Source: Corynebacterium ulceribovis DSM 45146 (GTDB lineage Bacteria; Actinomycetota; Actinomycetes; Mycobacteriales; Mycobacteriaceae). Taken from it: a stretch of DNA of 64,000 nucleotides. The stretch covers positions 637,553 through 701,552 of the forward strand of contig NZ_AQUY01000001.1 in assembly GCF_000372445.1 (NCBI RefSeq). Direction: 5' to 3'. Below, one piece after another: positions 43,124-51,962 of the stretch. The translations under genes were made by a program, and so were the position numbers. Under the pieces are notes generated by a model. The model saw nothing but the letters and a program-made list of their open reading frames with translations, was not told where the DNA came from and made no database searches. Within the stretch, counting starts at the first letter, position 1. Each line of letters starts with the position of its first letter.

Positions 43124-44296
43124 CTAGCTCAAGCCGAAGGCTTTGAGCGCGGTGCGCAGCTTCGCAGCCGTTTCGGCCACTTCGGTGTCCGGATCGGACT
43201 GCGCCACAATCCCGCCGCCGGCCCACGCCCGCGCCCATTTTCCGGTTTTGGACATTTCAGCGCAGCGAATCGAGACCATCCATTCGCCGTCGCCTGCTTT
43301 ATTCGTCCAACCGACCGCACCGGAATAAAACCCGCGGTCCTCTTCCACCGACTGAATCAGCCCAAACGCGGCGTCCGTCGGCGTGCCACAAATCGCCGGT
43401 GTTGGGTGCACCGCCAGCGCCAAATCCAGCGCGGTGGTCGCAGGGTCTGCCAGAACACCGGAAATCGGGGTGCCCAAATGCCACATTTCCCGCGTTGCGA
43501 CGAGTTGGGGGCTACGTGGAATCGACAATTCCGCGCAATAACCACGAAGCCTGCTTTCAATCCACTCCACGACAAACTGGTGTTCCGTCAGATCTTTCCT
43601 AGAGTGCGCCAGCTCTTCGCGCCGCCGCGCATCTTCTTTCGGGTCGGCGGAGCGGGGCAGTGACCCCGCCAGCGGGAAGGACGTCACTTGGCGGCCAAAG
43701 CGCCGCACCAACTGCTCCGGCGACGAACCAACCAGCACATTGTTCGCGTGCGGCGCGCCCGCTGGCGCTAGATCCGCGTAGAAACCATCGCGGTTGGCCG
43801 ACATGTCAATGAAGCGGGCGGCAACCAACAATGGATCCACCGGCGTGTCAAAAGACAGGTCAATGCTGCGGGCCAGCACCACTTTCGCCAGCGCCGCTTT
43901 TTCCCCAGCGGTGGCATCAATGGTGGCAATCGCTGCCGCCACTCGTTCGCGGTGCTCATCTAGCGTTGGCGTTCTACCTTCGACGGTGGCGTGCAAACCA
44001 CTGGCTGCGGTGGCGCCGCGGTAGACCGCTGGCGGCTCCAGTGGGCCAGAAGAGACAATGATGTGCTTCGGTGCGGTCAGCGCCACGGGAGCGTCGACGT
44101 CAAAGGGCAACGCGCCGACCAGCATTTCGATGTCGCCGGCAGCAAGGGCCCCCATTGCGTCGTCAAGCTCATTGAATGTGGCGGTGACCCCCTGGGTGCG
44201 TACCGATTGGTGCTCGCGGGACAACAGAAAATCCGGTGCGGTAGCGGGGCGCTGGAAGCGACCTGCGGCAGTGCGACCGTTTTCTGACTCATTCAT
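43124..44296 (-). CDS. Isochorismate synthase
   Basis: A 390-residue chorismate-using enzyme (MenF/EntC/DhbC group). Typical blocks: AKVVLARSIDLSFD with the catalytic Lys, VGSSPEQLVRR, SFPLAGSLPRS, EHQFVVEWIES, HLGTPISGVL, HPTPAICGTP, and near the end DRGFYSGAVGWTNKAGDGEW with metal-binding Glu residues. Isochorismate feeds menaquinone or catechol siderophores; no partner gene is adjacent, so the pathway is not settled. It lies between two + strand genes and is divergent from gltX. Confidence 0.88.
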   Translation of the reverse strand: MNESENGRTAAGRFQRPATAPDFLLSREHQSVRTQGVTATFNELDDAMGALAAGDIEMLVGALPFDVDAPVALTAPKHIIVSSGPLEPPAVYRGATAASGLHATVEGRTPTLDEHRERVAAAIATIDATAGEKAALAKVVLARSIDLSFDTPVDPLLVAARFIDMSANRDGFYADLAPAGAPHANNVLVGSSPEQLVRRFGRQVTSFPLAGSLPRSADPKEDARRREELAHSRKDLTEHQFVVEWIESRLRGYCAELSIPRSPQLVATREMWHLGTPISGVLADPATTALDLALAVHPTPAICGTPTDAAFGLIQSVEEDRGFYSGAVGWTNKAGDGEWMVSIRCAEMSKTGKWARAWAGGGIVAQSDPDTEVAETAAKLRTALKAFGLS

Positions 44297-44348
44297 AACA
44301 GCAGATACTAGCGCGCAGCCCAGAGTGAGCCTTGTCCGGCATGGCGAC

Positions 44349-44354
44349 TACTAT
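44349..44354 (+). promoter_or_regulatory. -10 element of gltX
   Basis: TACTAT ends 8 nt before the gltX ATG at 44363, predicting a leaderless transcript. Confidence 0.5.
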
Positions 44355-44362
44355 CGGACACT

Positions 44363-45871
44363 ATGACTACCGCACCTGACAAGCCGTCCGAAGTACGCCT
44401 TCGATTCTGCCCATCACCAACCGGCACACCGCACGTTGGTTTGATCCGAACCGCACTGTTCAACTGGGCATACGCACGCCACACCGGCGGCAAATTGGTG
44501 TTCCGCATTGAAGACACCGACGCTGCCCGCGACTCCGAAGAAAGCTACGCCGCCATCCTGGAAGCTCTGCGGTGGCTCGGCCTGGACTGGGACGAAGGCG
44601 TCGACGTTGGTGGCCCACACGGCCCATACCGTCAGTCGCAGCGCGGCGAGATTTACCAGGACATCATCGCCAAGTTGGTCGAAGCCGGTGAAGCATACGA
44701 GGATTTCTCCACCCGCGAGGAAGTCGAAGCGCGCCGCAAGGCCGCTGGTCAGGATGTGCAACTGGGCTACGACAACTACGACCGTGACCTGACCGACGAG
44801 CAGAAGGCAGCGTTCCGGGCGGAAGGTCGCCAGCCAGTGATTCGCCTGAAGATGCCAGACCACGATTACAAGTGGACGGACCTAGTGCGTGGTGACGTTG
44901 AATTTAAAGCGGGCACCATTCCAGACTTCGTGATTGCCCGTTCGAACGGGCAGCCACTGTACACACTGGTCAACCCAGTCGACGACGCCTTGATGCAGGT
45001 AACCCACGTGCTGCGCGGCGAAGACCTGCTGCCATCGACCCCACGCCAGCTGGCACTGTACGAAGCGCTGCAGCGCATTGGCGTCACGTCCTTTACCCCA
45101 GAGTTCGGCCACCTGCCGTTCGTCATGGGTGAAGGCAATAAGAAGCTGTCCAAGCGTGACCCAGAATCCGACCTATTCATCCACCGCGAAAACGGTTTCA
45201 TCCGCGAAGGTCTGCTGAACTACCTGGCACTGCTGGGCTGGTCGATTTCTGCGGACAATGAAATCTTCTCCCTAGACGAGATGATTGCTGCCTTCGACGT
45301 GCACGATGTGCTGTCGAACCCAGCGCGCTTCGACCAGAAGAAGGCCGACGCCATTAACGCCGAGCACCTGCGCATGCTGGAGCTGGGCGACTTCACCGCA
45401 CGTCTGCGCACTTACCTGGAAACCTACAAGGACTTCCCGAAGGACTACCCAGAAGACAAGTTCGCTTTCGCTGCCGAACTGGTGCAGACCCGCATCAAGG
45501 TGATGGGCGACGCCTGGGACCTGCTGAAGTTCCTGGTGGTTAACGAAGCGGACTTCGAGCTGGACGATAAGTCTGCCCGGAAGAACCTGAAGGAAGATGC
45601 CATCGAGGTGCTGGACAAGACCATCGAGGTGCTGGAGCCAATCGCCGCGGAAGAGTTCGTCACCGCCAACATTGAGGCGGCGCTGCAGAAGGCACTGCTG
45701 GAAGAGATGGAGCTGAAGCCGCGTAAGGCGTTCGGTGCGGTGCGTGTTGCCGTGACCGGTGCGCAGGTCTCCCCGCCACTGTTCGAGTCGATGGAACTGC
45801 TGGGTAAGGACCGCACCATGCAGCGACTGCGCGGCGCCCGCGCACAAACCCCATGGGTCAGCCAGGCCTAA
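44363..45871 (+). CDS. gltX: Glutamyl-tRNA synthetase
   Basis: A class I synthetase of 502 residues that charges tRNA-Glu and, in organisms using GatCAB, also tRNA-Gln. Seen: [19 protein letters not shown] (HIGH-type motif in PHVG), FRIEDTD, and the KLSKRD version of KMSKS. The C-terminal anticodon-binding domain is complete. gatC, gatA and gatB are in the same window, and genes for tRNA-Gln and tRNA-Glu lie 3.4 kb downstream, so enzyme, substrates and amidotransferase are clustered. Confidence 0.96.
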   Translation: MTTAPDKPSEVRLRFCPSPTGTPHVGLIRTALFNWAYARHTGGKLVFRIEDTDAARDSEESYAAILEALRWLGLDWDEGVDVGGPHGPYRQSQRGEIYQDIIAKLVEAGEAYEDFSTREEVEARRKAAGQDVQLGYDNYDRDLTDEQKAAFRAEGRQPVIRLKMPDHDYKWTDLVRGDVEFKAGTIPDFVIARSNGQPLYTLVNPVDDALMQVTHVLRGEDLLPSTPRQLALYEALQRIGVTSFTPEFGHLPFVMGEGNKKLSKRDPESDLFIHRENGFIREGLLNYLALLGWSISADNEIFSLDEMIAAFDVHDVLSNPARFDQKKADAINAEHLRMLELGDFTARLRTYLETYKDFPKDYPEDKFAFAAELVQTRIKVMGDAWDLLKFLVVNEADFELDDKSARKNLKEDAIEVLDKTIEVLEPIAAEEFVTANIEAALQKALLEEMELKPRKAFGAVRVAVTGAQVSPPLFESMELLGKDRTMQRLRGARAQTPWVSQA

Positions 45872-45890
45872 CACTAGATAGGATTGGCGC

Positions 45891-47441
45891 ATGTTCTTGC
45901 TCATGCGCCCTGGCGCGACGCCGCCACCTGCAGAGCCGGTAGTTGTCGATACGTCGACAACGCCGGCTTCCTTTTTGCGACGCCTGATAGCAGCATGGCC
46001 GTGGTACACCATTCCATCGGCCATTTTTGCTTCCGGCCACCAAGTATTCGAAGCCTTGGTGCCGGTGATTATGGGCGCCGCCATTGACGATGCCATCGCC
46101 CGCACCGACGCACCGCGCCTAGTGCTGTGGTGCATTGTGCTGGTGCTGAACTTCCTGGCACTCGACATGTGCTCCCGGTTTGGCCGCCGCTTCGGGGTCA
46201 ACGGTCAGCTGCGAGTCGAGCACCAACTGCGCATGGCCGTGACCGACCGCCTCACGCACCCGGCTGGGCTCGCGTTCACCGAGCGCCGCTCCCCAGGGGA
46301 ATTGCTGTCCATTGCCTCAGCGGATGTCCAACGCACCGCGCAGGTCCGCGAGCTGGTGATGCGCCCGCTGGCCAATGTCACCGCGCTGCTGTTTTCCGCC
46401 GCGATTTTGCTGACCATTGATTGGCGGCTGGGCCTAGGGATTATCGTTGGCGGCGGCACCCTGGTGTGGGCTGCTACCGCTGCGAGTGCTCCGCTGCAAC
46501 AGCGGGCCGGTGAACGTCAACAAGCAGTCGGTAAGGCCGCCGGTGTGGCCTCCGACTTGGTGCAGGGCTACCGCACCCTCCGCGGGCTTGGGGCGACGAA
46601 TGTGGCGGCGGAACGCTACCGCACCTCCTCGCGGCAGGCGCTGGCGCGGACGTTGGACGCGAACCGTTCGGAAGCGATGCTGGTGGGCTGGTCGACGATT
46701 GTCGGCGGCGCGCTGGTAGTTGGTGTGGCGGTGTTGGCCGGGTGGATGGCGATGCGCGGGCAGATTAGCGTCGGTGAGCTGATTACCGTGGTGGGCCTGA
46801 CGCAGTTCATTTCCGACCCGATGGCGCAGTTGGGGCGGGATGCCTCCGCGCTGTGGGCGCAGTCGAAGGCCTCGGCGGCGCGTGTGTTGGGCGTGCTGCA
46901 GACCCCAGCGGCGGATACAGCTAGTGCGGTTGATGCGATCGACACCCCTGCGGCCGGCACGGGGCTGAGCATTGCCGGTGCCACCATCAACCCAGGGCAG
47001 TTGGTGGTTGTGCGCAGTAGCGCCCCGACCATGAGCGCCCTGGCGCAATCCCTGGCGAAGCAACCCGATGTGCTGGTCGCACCGCATGTCGCGGACCTCT
47101 TTGGCGGCACTGTGGCGGAAAACGTCCGCACCCCTGGCGTGAGTGATGCTGCGGTGCTGGAAGCCGTCGCTGCAGTGAACCTGGACCCGGAGAAGGAAAC
47201 GGGGGAGCAGGGCACACAGATTTCCGGTGGCCAGCGCCAACGCGTGGCACTTGCCCGAGCCGTCGCCGCCGCCCCGCGCACCCTCGTGTTGGTTGACCCA
47301 ACGACCGCGGTGGACTCGGTAACCGAGCAAGCGACCGCCCGCCGGGTGCAGCAGATTCGGCAGGTTACCGGCGGCACCACGGTGGTGCTGACGTCGTCCC
47401 CGGCGTGGATTGCCGTGGCTGATCAGACAGTGGAGGCATAA
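45891..47441 (+). CDS. ABC exporter half-subunit with dead ATP-binding site (no Walker A)
   Basis: A 516-residue half-transporter: five or six membrane helices (about 40-330) and a C-terminal nucleotide domain. The Walker A position (about 370-385) reads LVVVRSSAPTMSAL with no GxxGxGK; Walker B ends LVLVDPTTAVD, with Pro in place of the catalytic Glu; the H-loop His is lost (TSSPAW). The signature ISGGQRQRVALARA (444 on) is perfect. With the partner encoded immediately downstream (0-bp gap) it would supply the signature motif to that subunit's ATP. Substrate unknown. A TAGGAT -10 lies 6 nt before the ATG. Confidence 0.85.
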   Translation: MFLLMRPGATPPPAEPVVVDTSTTPASFLRRLIAAWPWYTIPSAIFASGHQVFEALVPVIMGAAIDDAIARTDAPRLVLWCIVLVLNFLALDMCSRFGRRFGVNGQLRVEHQLRMAVTDRLTHPAGLAFTERRSPGELLSIASADVQRTAQVRELVMRPLANVTALLFSAAILLTIDWRLGLGIIVGGGTLVWAATAASAPLQQRAGERQQAVGKAAGVASDLVQGYRTLRGLGATNVAAERYRTSSRQALARTLDANRSEAMLVGWSTIVGGALVVGVAVLAGWMAMRGQISVGELITVVGLTQFISDPMAQLGRDASALWAQSKASAARVLGVLQTPAADTASAVDAIDTPAAGTGLSIAGATINPGQLVVVRSSAPTMSALAQSLAKQPDVLVAPHVADLFGGTVAENVRTPGVSDAAVLEAVAAVNLDPEKETGEQGTQISGGQRQRVALARAVAAAPRTLVLVDPTTAVDSVTEQATARRVQQIRQVTGGTTVVLTSSPAWIAVADQTVEA

Positions 47442-49217
47442 ATGCTGTGGTACGACGACCCGTTTGGGCTGAAAACTGACACGGACACCATCGCGAATCC
47501 GAACCGGCTGCCGATTGCTGATGCGAAAACCACCTGGCAGCATGTGTCGCGCGCCGGGCAGGGGCAGGGGCCACGCACCCTTGGCGCGGTGTTGTTGCTC
47601 CTTATTGCCGCTGCAACTGGGCTGGCGATTCCGCTGGGCCTGGGCCGAATTGTGGATATGGTGGCGGCCGGCAGTTGGGATACTCGCCAGATTTGGTTGA
47701 TGGCCGCGGCGATTGTGGTTTCGGCGATTACCTCGGCGGTTGGCACGATGCTCGCGGCCGGTGTCGCTGAAGGTGTGGTGGCGTACCTGCGCGAGAAGAT
47801 GATTGCGGCGGCGCTGCATTTGCCGCTGGTGCGGGTGGAGCGCGCTGGTGCCGGTGACTTAGTCTCCCGCGCCACCGATGACGTTTCCGAGGTCTCTGTC
47901 GCCATTACGCAGACCTTGCCGATTATTGCGACTTCCGGTTTCACCATCGTGGTGTCGGTGGTCGGCATGGGCGTGGTGGATTGGCGCGTTGGTGTGGCCA
48001 TGCTGGTGGTGGTGCCGGTGTACACGTGGGCGGTGCTGCAGTTCCGCCATATTGCGCCGCCGGTGTTTCAGGCGGAGCGCGCCGCGATGGCGGAGCGGGC
48101 GCGGTTCGTGCTCGGGACGCTGCGTGGTGTGGATACCGTGCGTGCGTTTGGTCTGCAGGAGCAGCGCCGGGAGCATATTGCGCATTGGTCGTGGCAGGTG
48201 CTGCGCCATAGCGTTGACGCGCGGATTACCACCAGTTTGTTGATGGCCCGGGTGCATGCCGCGGAGATGGTCGGCATGTTGATGGTGCTGATTGTTGGGT
48301 ACTTCATTGTTGCCGATGGTTCGGCGACGATTGGTACAGTCACCGCCGCGATGCTGCTGTTTCTGCGGCTGTTTGGCCCGATTACGCGGCTGGTGCAGCA
48401 GGTGGACACGATTCAGTCGGGGCTCACGTCCCTGCAGCGTGTGGTGGGCGTATTGACGATTACTCGGCCCGACTATCCGGTTGTTTCTGCCGGGGATGGC
48501 TCCGGTGTGGCGATTCGGGATTTGACGTGGGGCTACGACGGTGAGGCTGAGCCTGCGGTGCAGGATGTGAGTCTGGCGATTGCGCCGGGGCAGAAGCTGG
48601 CCTTGGTCGGTGCTTCTGGTGCCGGTAAAACGACGGTGACGGCGCTGCTGGCGGGGCTGCGGCCGGCGCCGCGCGGGACCATCACGATTGATGGCATTGA
48701 GTCAGCGGACCTGTCGGATACTGAGCGCGCCGAGCACTTGGTGCTGGTGACGCAGGAAGTGCATGTTTTCGATGGCCCGCTGATTGACGACCTGCGCCTG
48801 GCGAAGCCGGAAGCTTCGGAGGATGAGGTGCGCGCGGCGTTGGACGCTGTGGGCGCGGACTGGGTGACCGATCTGCAGGAGCCGGTGGGTGCTTCCGGCC
48901 GAGCGCTGACACCGATGCAGGCGCAGCAGTTGGCGCTGGCGCGAGTGTTGCTCGCGGATCCGCCATTGGTGGTGCTGGATGAAGCGACCGCGGAAGCGGG
49001 GTCGACCGGTGCGGAGCGGCTGGAGCAGGCCGCCGATGAAGTGACCGCTGGGCGTAGTGCCCTTGTGGTGGCGCACCGACTGTCGCAGGCGGCGCGCGCG
49101 GATGTGATTGCGGTGATGGACCGGGGCCGGATTGTGGAGCAGGGCAGCCATGCGGAGTTGTTGGAACTACATGGCCGTTATGCCGAGCTATGGAAAGCAT
49201 GGGAAATGGGGCGCTGA
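47442..49217 (+). CDS. ABC exporter half-subunit with intact Walker motifs and lost signature
   Basis: The 591-residue partner: membrane domain (about 45-330) with typical ATDDVSEVS coupling region, then a nucleotide domain with Walker A GASGAGKT (390-397), Q-loop VTQEVHVFDG, Walker B LVVLDEAT (about 508-516) and H-loop AHRLSQ. The LSGGQ signature is replaced by LTPMQAQQLALAR. It can therefore bind ATP only against the intact signature of the upstream subunit. The ATG directly follows the TAA of that gene, implying coupled translation. Export of a hydrophobic compound is plausible. Confidence 0.88.
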   Translation: MLWYDDPFGLKTDTDTIANPNRLPIADAKTTWQHVSRAGQGQGPRTLGAVLLLLIAAATGLAIPLGLGRIVDMVAAGSWDTRQIWLMAAAIVVSAITSAVGTMLAAGVAEGVVAYLREKMIAAALHLPLVRVERAGAGDLVSRATDDVSEVSVAITQTLPIIATSGFTIVVSVVGMGVVDWRVGVAMLVVVPVYTWAVLQFRHIAPPVFQAERAAMAERARFVLGTLRGVDTVRAFGLQEQRREHIAHWSWQVLRHSVDARITTSLLMARVHAAEMVGMLMVLIVGYFIVADGSATIGTVTAAMLLFLRLFGPITRLVQQVDTIQSGLTSLQRVVGVLTITRPDYPVVSAGDGSGVAIRDLTWGYDGEAEPAVQDVSLAIAPGQKLALVGASGAGKTTVTALLAGLRPAPRGTITIDGIESADLSDTERAEHLVLVTQEVHVFDGPLIDDLRLAKPEASEDEVRAALDAVGADWVTDLQEPVGASGRALTPMQAQQLALARVLLADPPLVVLDEATAEAGSTGAERLEQAADEVTAGRSALVVAHRLSQAARADVIAVMDRGRIVEQGSHAELLELHGRYAELWKAWEMGR

Positions 49218-49298
49218 CCTGCCGATTTGTGTTCACTGGGCAATGATGGCTAATCTAATCATCGTTGTTGAGCAGGGCAGCAAGCCCCGCGAACACAA

Positions 49299-49370
49299 TG
49301 GCCTATGGTGTAATTGGCAACACAACGGTTTCTGGTACCGTCATTCTAGGTTCGAGTCCTGGTAGGCCAG
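49299..49370 (+). tRNA. tRNA-Gln (anticodon CTG)
   Basis: A 72-nt cloverleaf: acceptor stem TGGCCTA/TAGGCCA, anticodon stem ACGGT/ACCGT around the loop TTCTGGT, and T-arm CTAGG TTCGAGT CCTGG. No CCA is encoded. In GatCAB organisms this tRNA is first charged with glutamate by GltX. Confidence 0.95.
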
Positions 49371-49421
49371 CAGTGATAACTGCTCCAAGTTTAACGCTTA
49401 GAGTTGGAGTCACAGTTCTAA

Positions 49422-49494
49422 GCCCCGTTCGTCTAGCGGCCTAGGACGCCGCCCTCTCACGGCGGTAACACGGGTTCAAATCCCGTACGGGGTA
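49422..49494 (+). tRNA. tRNA-Glu (anticodon CTC)
   Basis: A 73-nt cloverleaf: acceptor GCCCCGT/ACGGGGT with discriminator A, anticodon stem GCCGC/GCGGT region around CCTCTCA, and T-arm ACGGG TTCAAAT CCCGT. It lies 51 bp after tRNA-Gln and shares the terminator that follows. Confidence 0.95.
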
Positions 49495-49503
49495 CAATAT
49501 GAG

Positions 49504-49537
49504 CGAGGCACTCAGACAATCTGGCTGCCTCGTTTTT
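49504..49537 (+). terminator. Terminator after the tRNA pair
   Basis: CGAGGCA pairs with TGCCTCG (7 bp), with an inner CAGA/TCTG helix, followed by TTTTT, 10 bp after tRNA-Glu. Confidence 0.85.
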
Positions 49538-49568
49538 GTCTATCGGCACGTTGCGAACGAGGACTCAC

Positions 49569-49820
49569 ATGACCTATATGATTCCGGGTGCTCTGGCAGG
49601 CGTGTGCTTCTATTTGACTCTCGTCCTTGCGAATTCGGTCCTCACTCGGGTCTGGTCAGAGAAATACCGACTAAGCGCGCATGCCCGACTCGTGGTCTTC
49701 TGCTTTGTTGCCGTGGCTGTTAGTATTTTCTTGGCCATGTTTGGCGGTGGTGGAAATTCGGCTACGCACCTGCAAATTAGCGGTTTCCTGTTGGTCGGCG
49801 TTCTGCTGAGCCTCAAATAG
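49569..49820 (+). CDS. Small membrane protein of unknown function
   Basis: An 83-residue protein with about three hydrophobic segments (MIPGALAGVCFYLTLVLA, then ARLVVFCFVAVAVSIFLAMF, then the C-terminal GFLLVGVLL) and a short basic loop. ATG 49569 follows GAGGACTCAC, a usable ribosome site. No family recognised. It follows the tRNA terminator, so it likely has its own promoter, and it begins the more variable right-hand part of the window. Confidence 0.55.
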   Translation: MTYMIPGALAGVCFYLTLVLANSVLTRVWSEKYRLSAHARLVVFCFVAVAVSIFLAMFGGGGNSATHLQISGFLLVGVLLSLK

Positions 49821-49876
49821 AACGTTCGTTCATTAGAGCGGGTAGCAGTGTCTGTGCCTTGTTTTATTCTCGGCGC

Positions 49877-50623
49877 ATGGATTACTACCTGCCATTCGAC
49901 TACCGCTCTCTCGACGACTCCAACCTGCATAGCCTTCTTGAGGTACTGGCTCTTTGCGTCGATTGCATAGACGACGCCAAAAATTCGCACACGTCTTACG
50001 ACGATGAACTACCAGACACAAGCTCTGTCCTCGATCCCACTTTTGTGGGGCGCAGTATTGCGGACCCAGTTCTGTCAGCGCTTCGCGTAGCTCGGGAGGA
50101 AGCCGAGAGGAGAGGCTGGGACTACCCACCGGCAAAGCGTGAAATGATCGACGAGCGTTTCACTAGACGTCTTGATTCATTCGCGCGTCTGACACTCGAG
50201 ATCGGCGGCGGCTGGGTTGGTCGTACTGTTCATGTACTTTCCTGCATTGATGAGAACTCAATTGAACTCTCCGTCGAGCGATTCGACGCGTTTGGCGAGC
50301 GGCAACATGGTCATGTTCAGCTCGAGATGCCGCAGCTATTGGACAAGCAATCCACACTGGAAACGCTCAAGAAGGCCAATTTTGGGGCGTGGTCTCGGTG
50401 CTTTGACGATGACAGCTGCACGGATGGTGAAGATTGGTCAGTCGAAATTGAGTTTTCTGATGGGTCTGAGCCATTCACATCGAGTGGTTACAACCAGTGG
50501 CCGCTCGAGTTCCTCACCTTGACACACCTCGTCGGTGCCTCAACCGACGCAGATCCCGCGAAATACGACGAAGACGATGATTACGAAGAAGACGACGAGG
50601 AATCCTGGAACGAAGAGGGCTAG
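49877..50623 (+). CDS. Unknown protein with strongly acidic C-terminal tail
   Basis: A 248-residue cytosolic protein. A helical N-terminal half (LLEVLALCVDCIDDAKNS, then ALRVAREEAERRGWDYP) is followed by a beta-rich half (RTVHVLSCIDENSIELSVE) and a tail of about 25 residues that is almost all Asp and Glu. No signal peptide, no membrane segment and no recognised motif. The acidic tail and the YNQWPLEFLTLTHLV segment recall SUKH-like or other immunity proteins only loosely, so no function is assigned. Start ATG 49877. Confidence 0.55.
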   Translation: MDYYLPFDYRSLDDSNLHSLLEVLALCVDCIDDAKNSHTSYDDELPDTSSVLDPTFVGRSIADPVLSALRVAREEAERRGWDYPPAKREMIDERFTRRLDSFARLTLEIGGGWVGRTVHVLSCIDENSIELSVERFDAFGERQHGHVQLEMPQLLDKQSTLETLKKANFGAWSRCFDDDSCTDGEDWSVEIEFSDGSEPFTSSGYNQWPLEFLTLTHLVGASTDADPAKYDEDDDYEEDDEESWNEEG

Positions 50624-50669
50624 CTCCGCCCCAAAGCTACCGGACACACCCCTCCAGTAACCTGGGGTT

Positions 50670-51818
50670 ATGCGCATCGGAATTGTTGGTTCGGGAATCG
50701 TCGGTCTTACCGCCGCGGCAGGCCTCCTTCGAGATGGCCACGAGGTCACAGTCTTCGAGCGCAGCGACACCTTGACCACCACCGGTGCCAGCCTTTCGCT
50801 GTTTGGCAACGCCTTCGACGCGTTCGAATTCCTCGGCATCCGCGATGAGGTCGCCGATGTCTGCAGCGATCAGGCCGCCAAAATGCCTGCGGGGCAGCGT
50901 AACCCAGCAGGGAAGTGGCTGATGAAAATACGGCCTGGGACGGTGCCGTCAATACGCACTGTGTACCGAGTGGCGCTGCATGAACGTCTGGTGGAACTTG
51001 TCGGGGCAGACAAGTTCCGGCTCGGTGCGCAGGCGGAAGTTGACCCGAGCGGTGCGCCACGCATTACCGTTGGCAGTGAAACACACGAGTTTGACTTGGT
51101 CATCGCGGCGGATGGCATCGGCAGCCGCGCCCGCAGCGCACTCGGCCTGGACCCCGGTCTGCGTTACGCCGGCTACACCGCTTGGCGCGGCATCACCGAT
51201 ACTCCAGTTGACTTCGGCGGTCAGTCTGGTGAGACGTGGGGCAGAGGCAAAATCATCGGTATCTTTCCACTGCGAAATGGTCAGGTGTACTGGTACGGCA
51301 CCGAAAATACGCCTGCCGGGGGATACAACCACGATGAAAAGCAGTATGTGCTCGGGGCTTTCGCCGGGTGGCATGACCCGATTCGGCACTGCATTGAAAA
51401 CACCAGCAATGTCCTGAGACACGATGTGTACGACATCGCTAATCCGCTGCGCCGATTTCATAAGCACCGCACCGTATTGATGGGTGATGCAGCGCATGCG
51501 ATGATGCCGAACCTGGGACAAGGCGCGTGCCAGGGTATTGAAGATGCTGCCACCTTAGTCGCGCTCATTCGAGGCACAACCGCCGGAGACCCAGAGGGCT
51601 CAGATAGCTCCGGACTGGATGCCGCGCTCAATCGTTATTCGAAGGTTCGCTTTCGCCGCGTCACTCCGCTCATCTATCTTTCGCGTTACGCAGGCAACAC
51701 CGCGCAAGCTGAGGGCCCGATTACCAGTCGGCTGCGTGATCTAGTGATGCGGCTGACGCCAGGAAAGATGGTTGGCATCCTGAGCAGCCCGTACCACCGC
51801 TGGGCGTCGCCTAAGTAG
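50670..51818 (+). CDS. FAD-dependent monooxygenase (PHBH-like)
   Basis: A 382-residue flavoprotein hydroxylase: dinucleotide fold IGIVGSGIVGLTAAAGLLRD at the very N-terminus followed by FERS, the DG motif VIAADGIGSRARSAL, and the FAD-binding GDAAHAMMPNLGQGACQGIE. This is the pattern of aromatic or antibiotic-modifying single-component monooxygenases; the substrate is unknown. It precedes an MFS transporter on the same strand, so a shared detoxification role is possible. Confidence 0.85.
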   Translation: MRIGIVGSGIVGLTAAAGLLRDGHEVTVFERSDTLTTTGASLSLFGNAFDAFEFLGIRDEVADVCSDQAAKMPAGQRNPAGKWLMKIRPGTVPSIRTVYRVALHERLVELVGADKFRLGAQAEVDPSGAPRITVGSETHEFDLVIAADGIGSRARSALGLDPGLRYAGYTAWRGITDTPVDFGGQSGETWGRGKIIGIFPLRNGQVYWYGTENTPAGGYNHDEKQYVLGAFAGWHDPIRHCIENTSNVLRHDVYDIANPLRRFHKHRTVLMGDAAHAMMPNLGQGACQGIEDAATLVALIRGTTAGDPEGSDSSGLDAALNRYSKVRFRRVTPLIYLSRYAGNTAQAEGPITSRLRDLVMRLTPGKMVGILSSPYHRWASPK

Positions 51819-51949
51819 TCCGAGCAGGTGCATGCTCGCCGAGTCATGCAGCCAACGAGGGCGAGTAGCGTTCACCCCCTAATTTGTGCGAGAGTGGCTT
51901 GCGCTTGCGGGTTTCCCGGGAAAGGGGATTCGGTGCAGTTCGCGCTGGA

Positions 51950-51955
51950 TATACT
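51950..51955 (+). promoter_or_regulatory. -10 element of the MFS gene
   Basis: TATACT ends 7 nt before the GTG at 51963; this sets the start codon and predicts a leaderless mRNA separate from the monooxygenase gene. Confidence 0.5.
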
Positions 51956-51962
51956 CCACACT

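Noticed and set aside
49299-49494. tRNA pair as an integration site of a mobile island to the right
   Set aside because: No integrase and no repeat of the tRNA 3' end was found in the following 14 kb.
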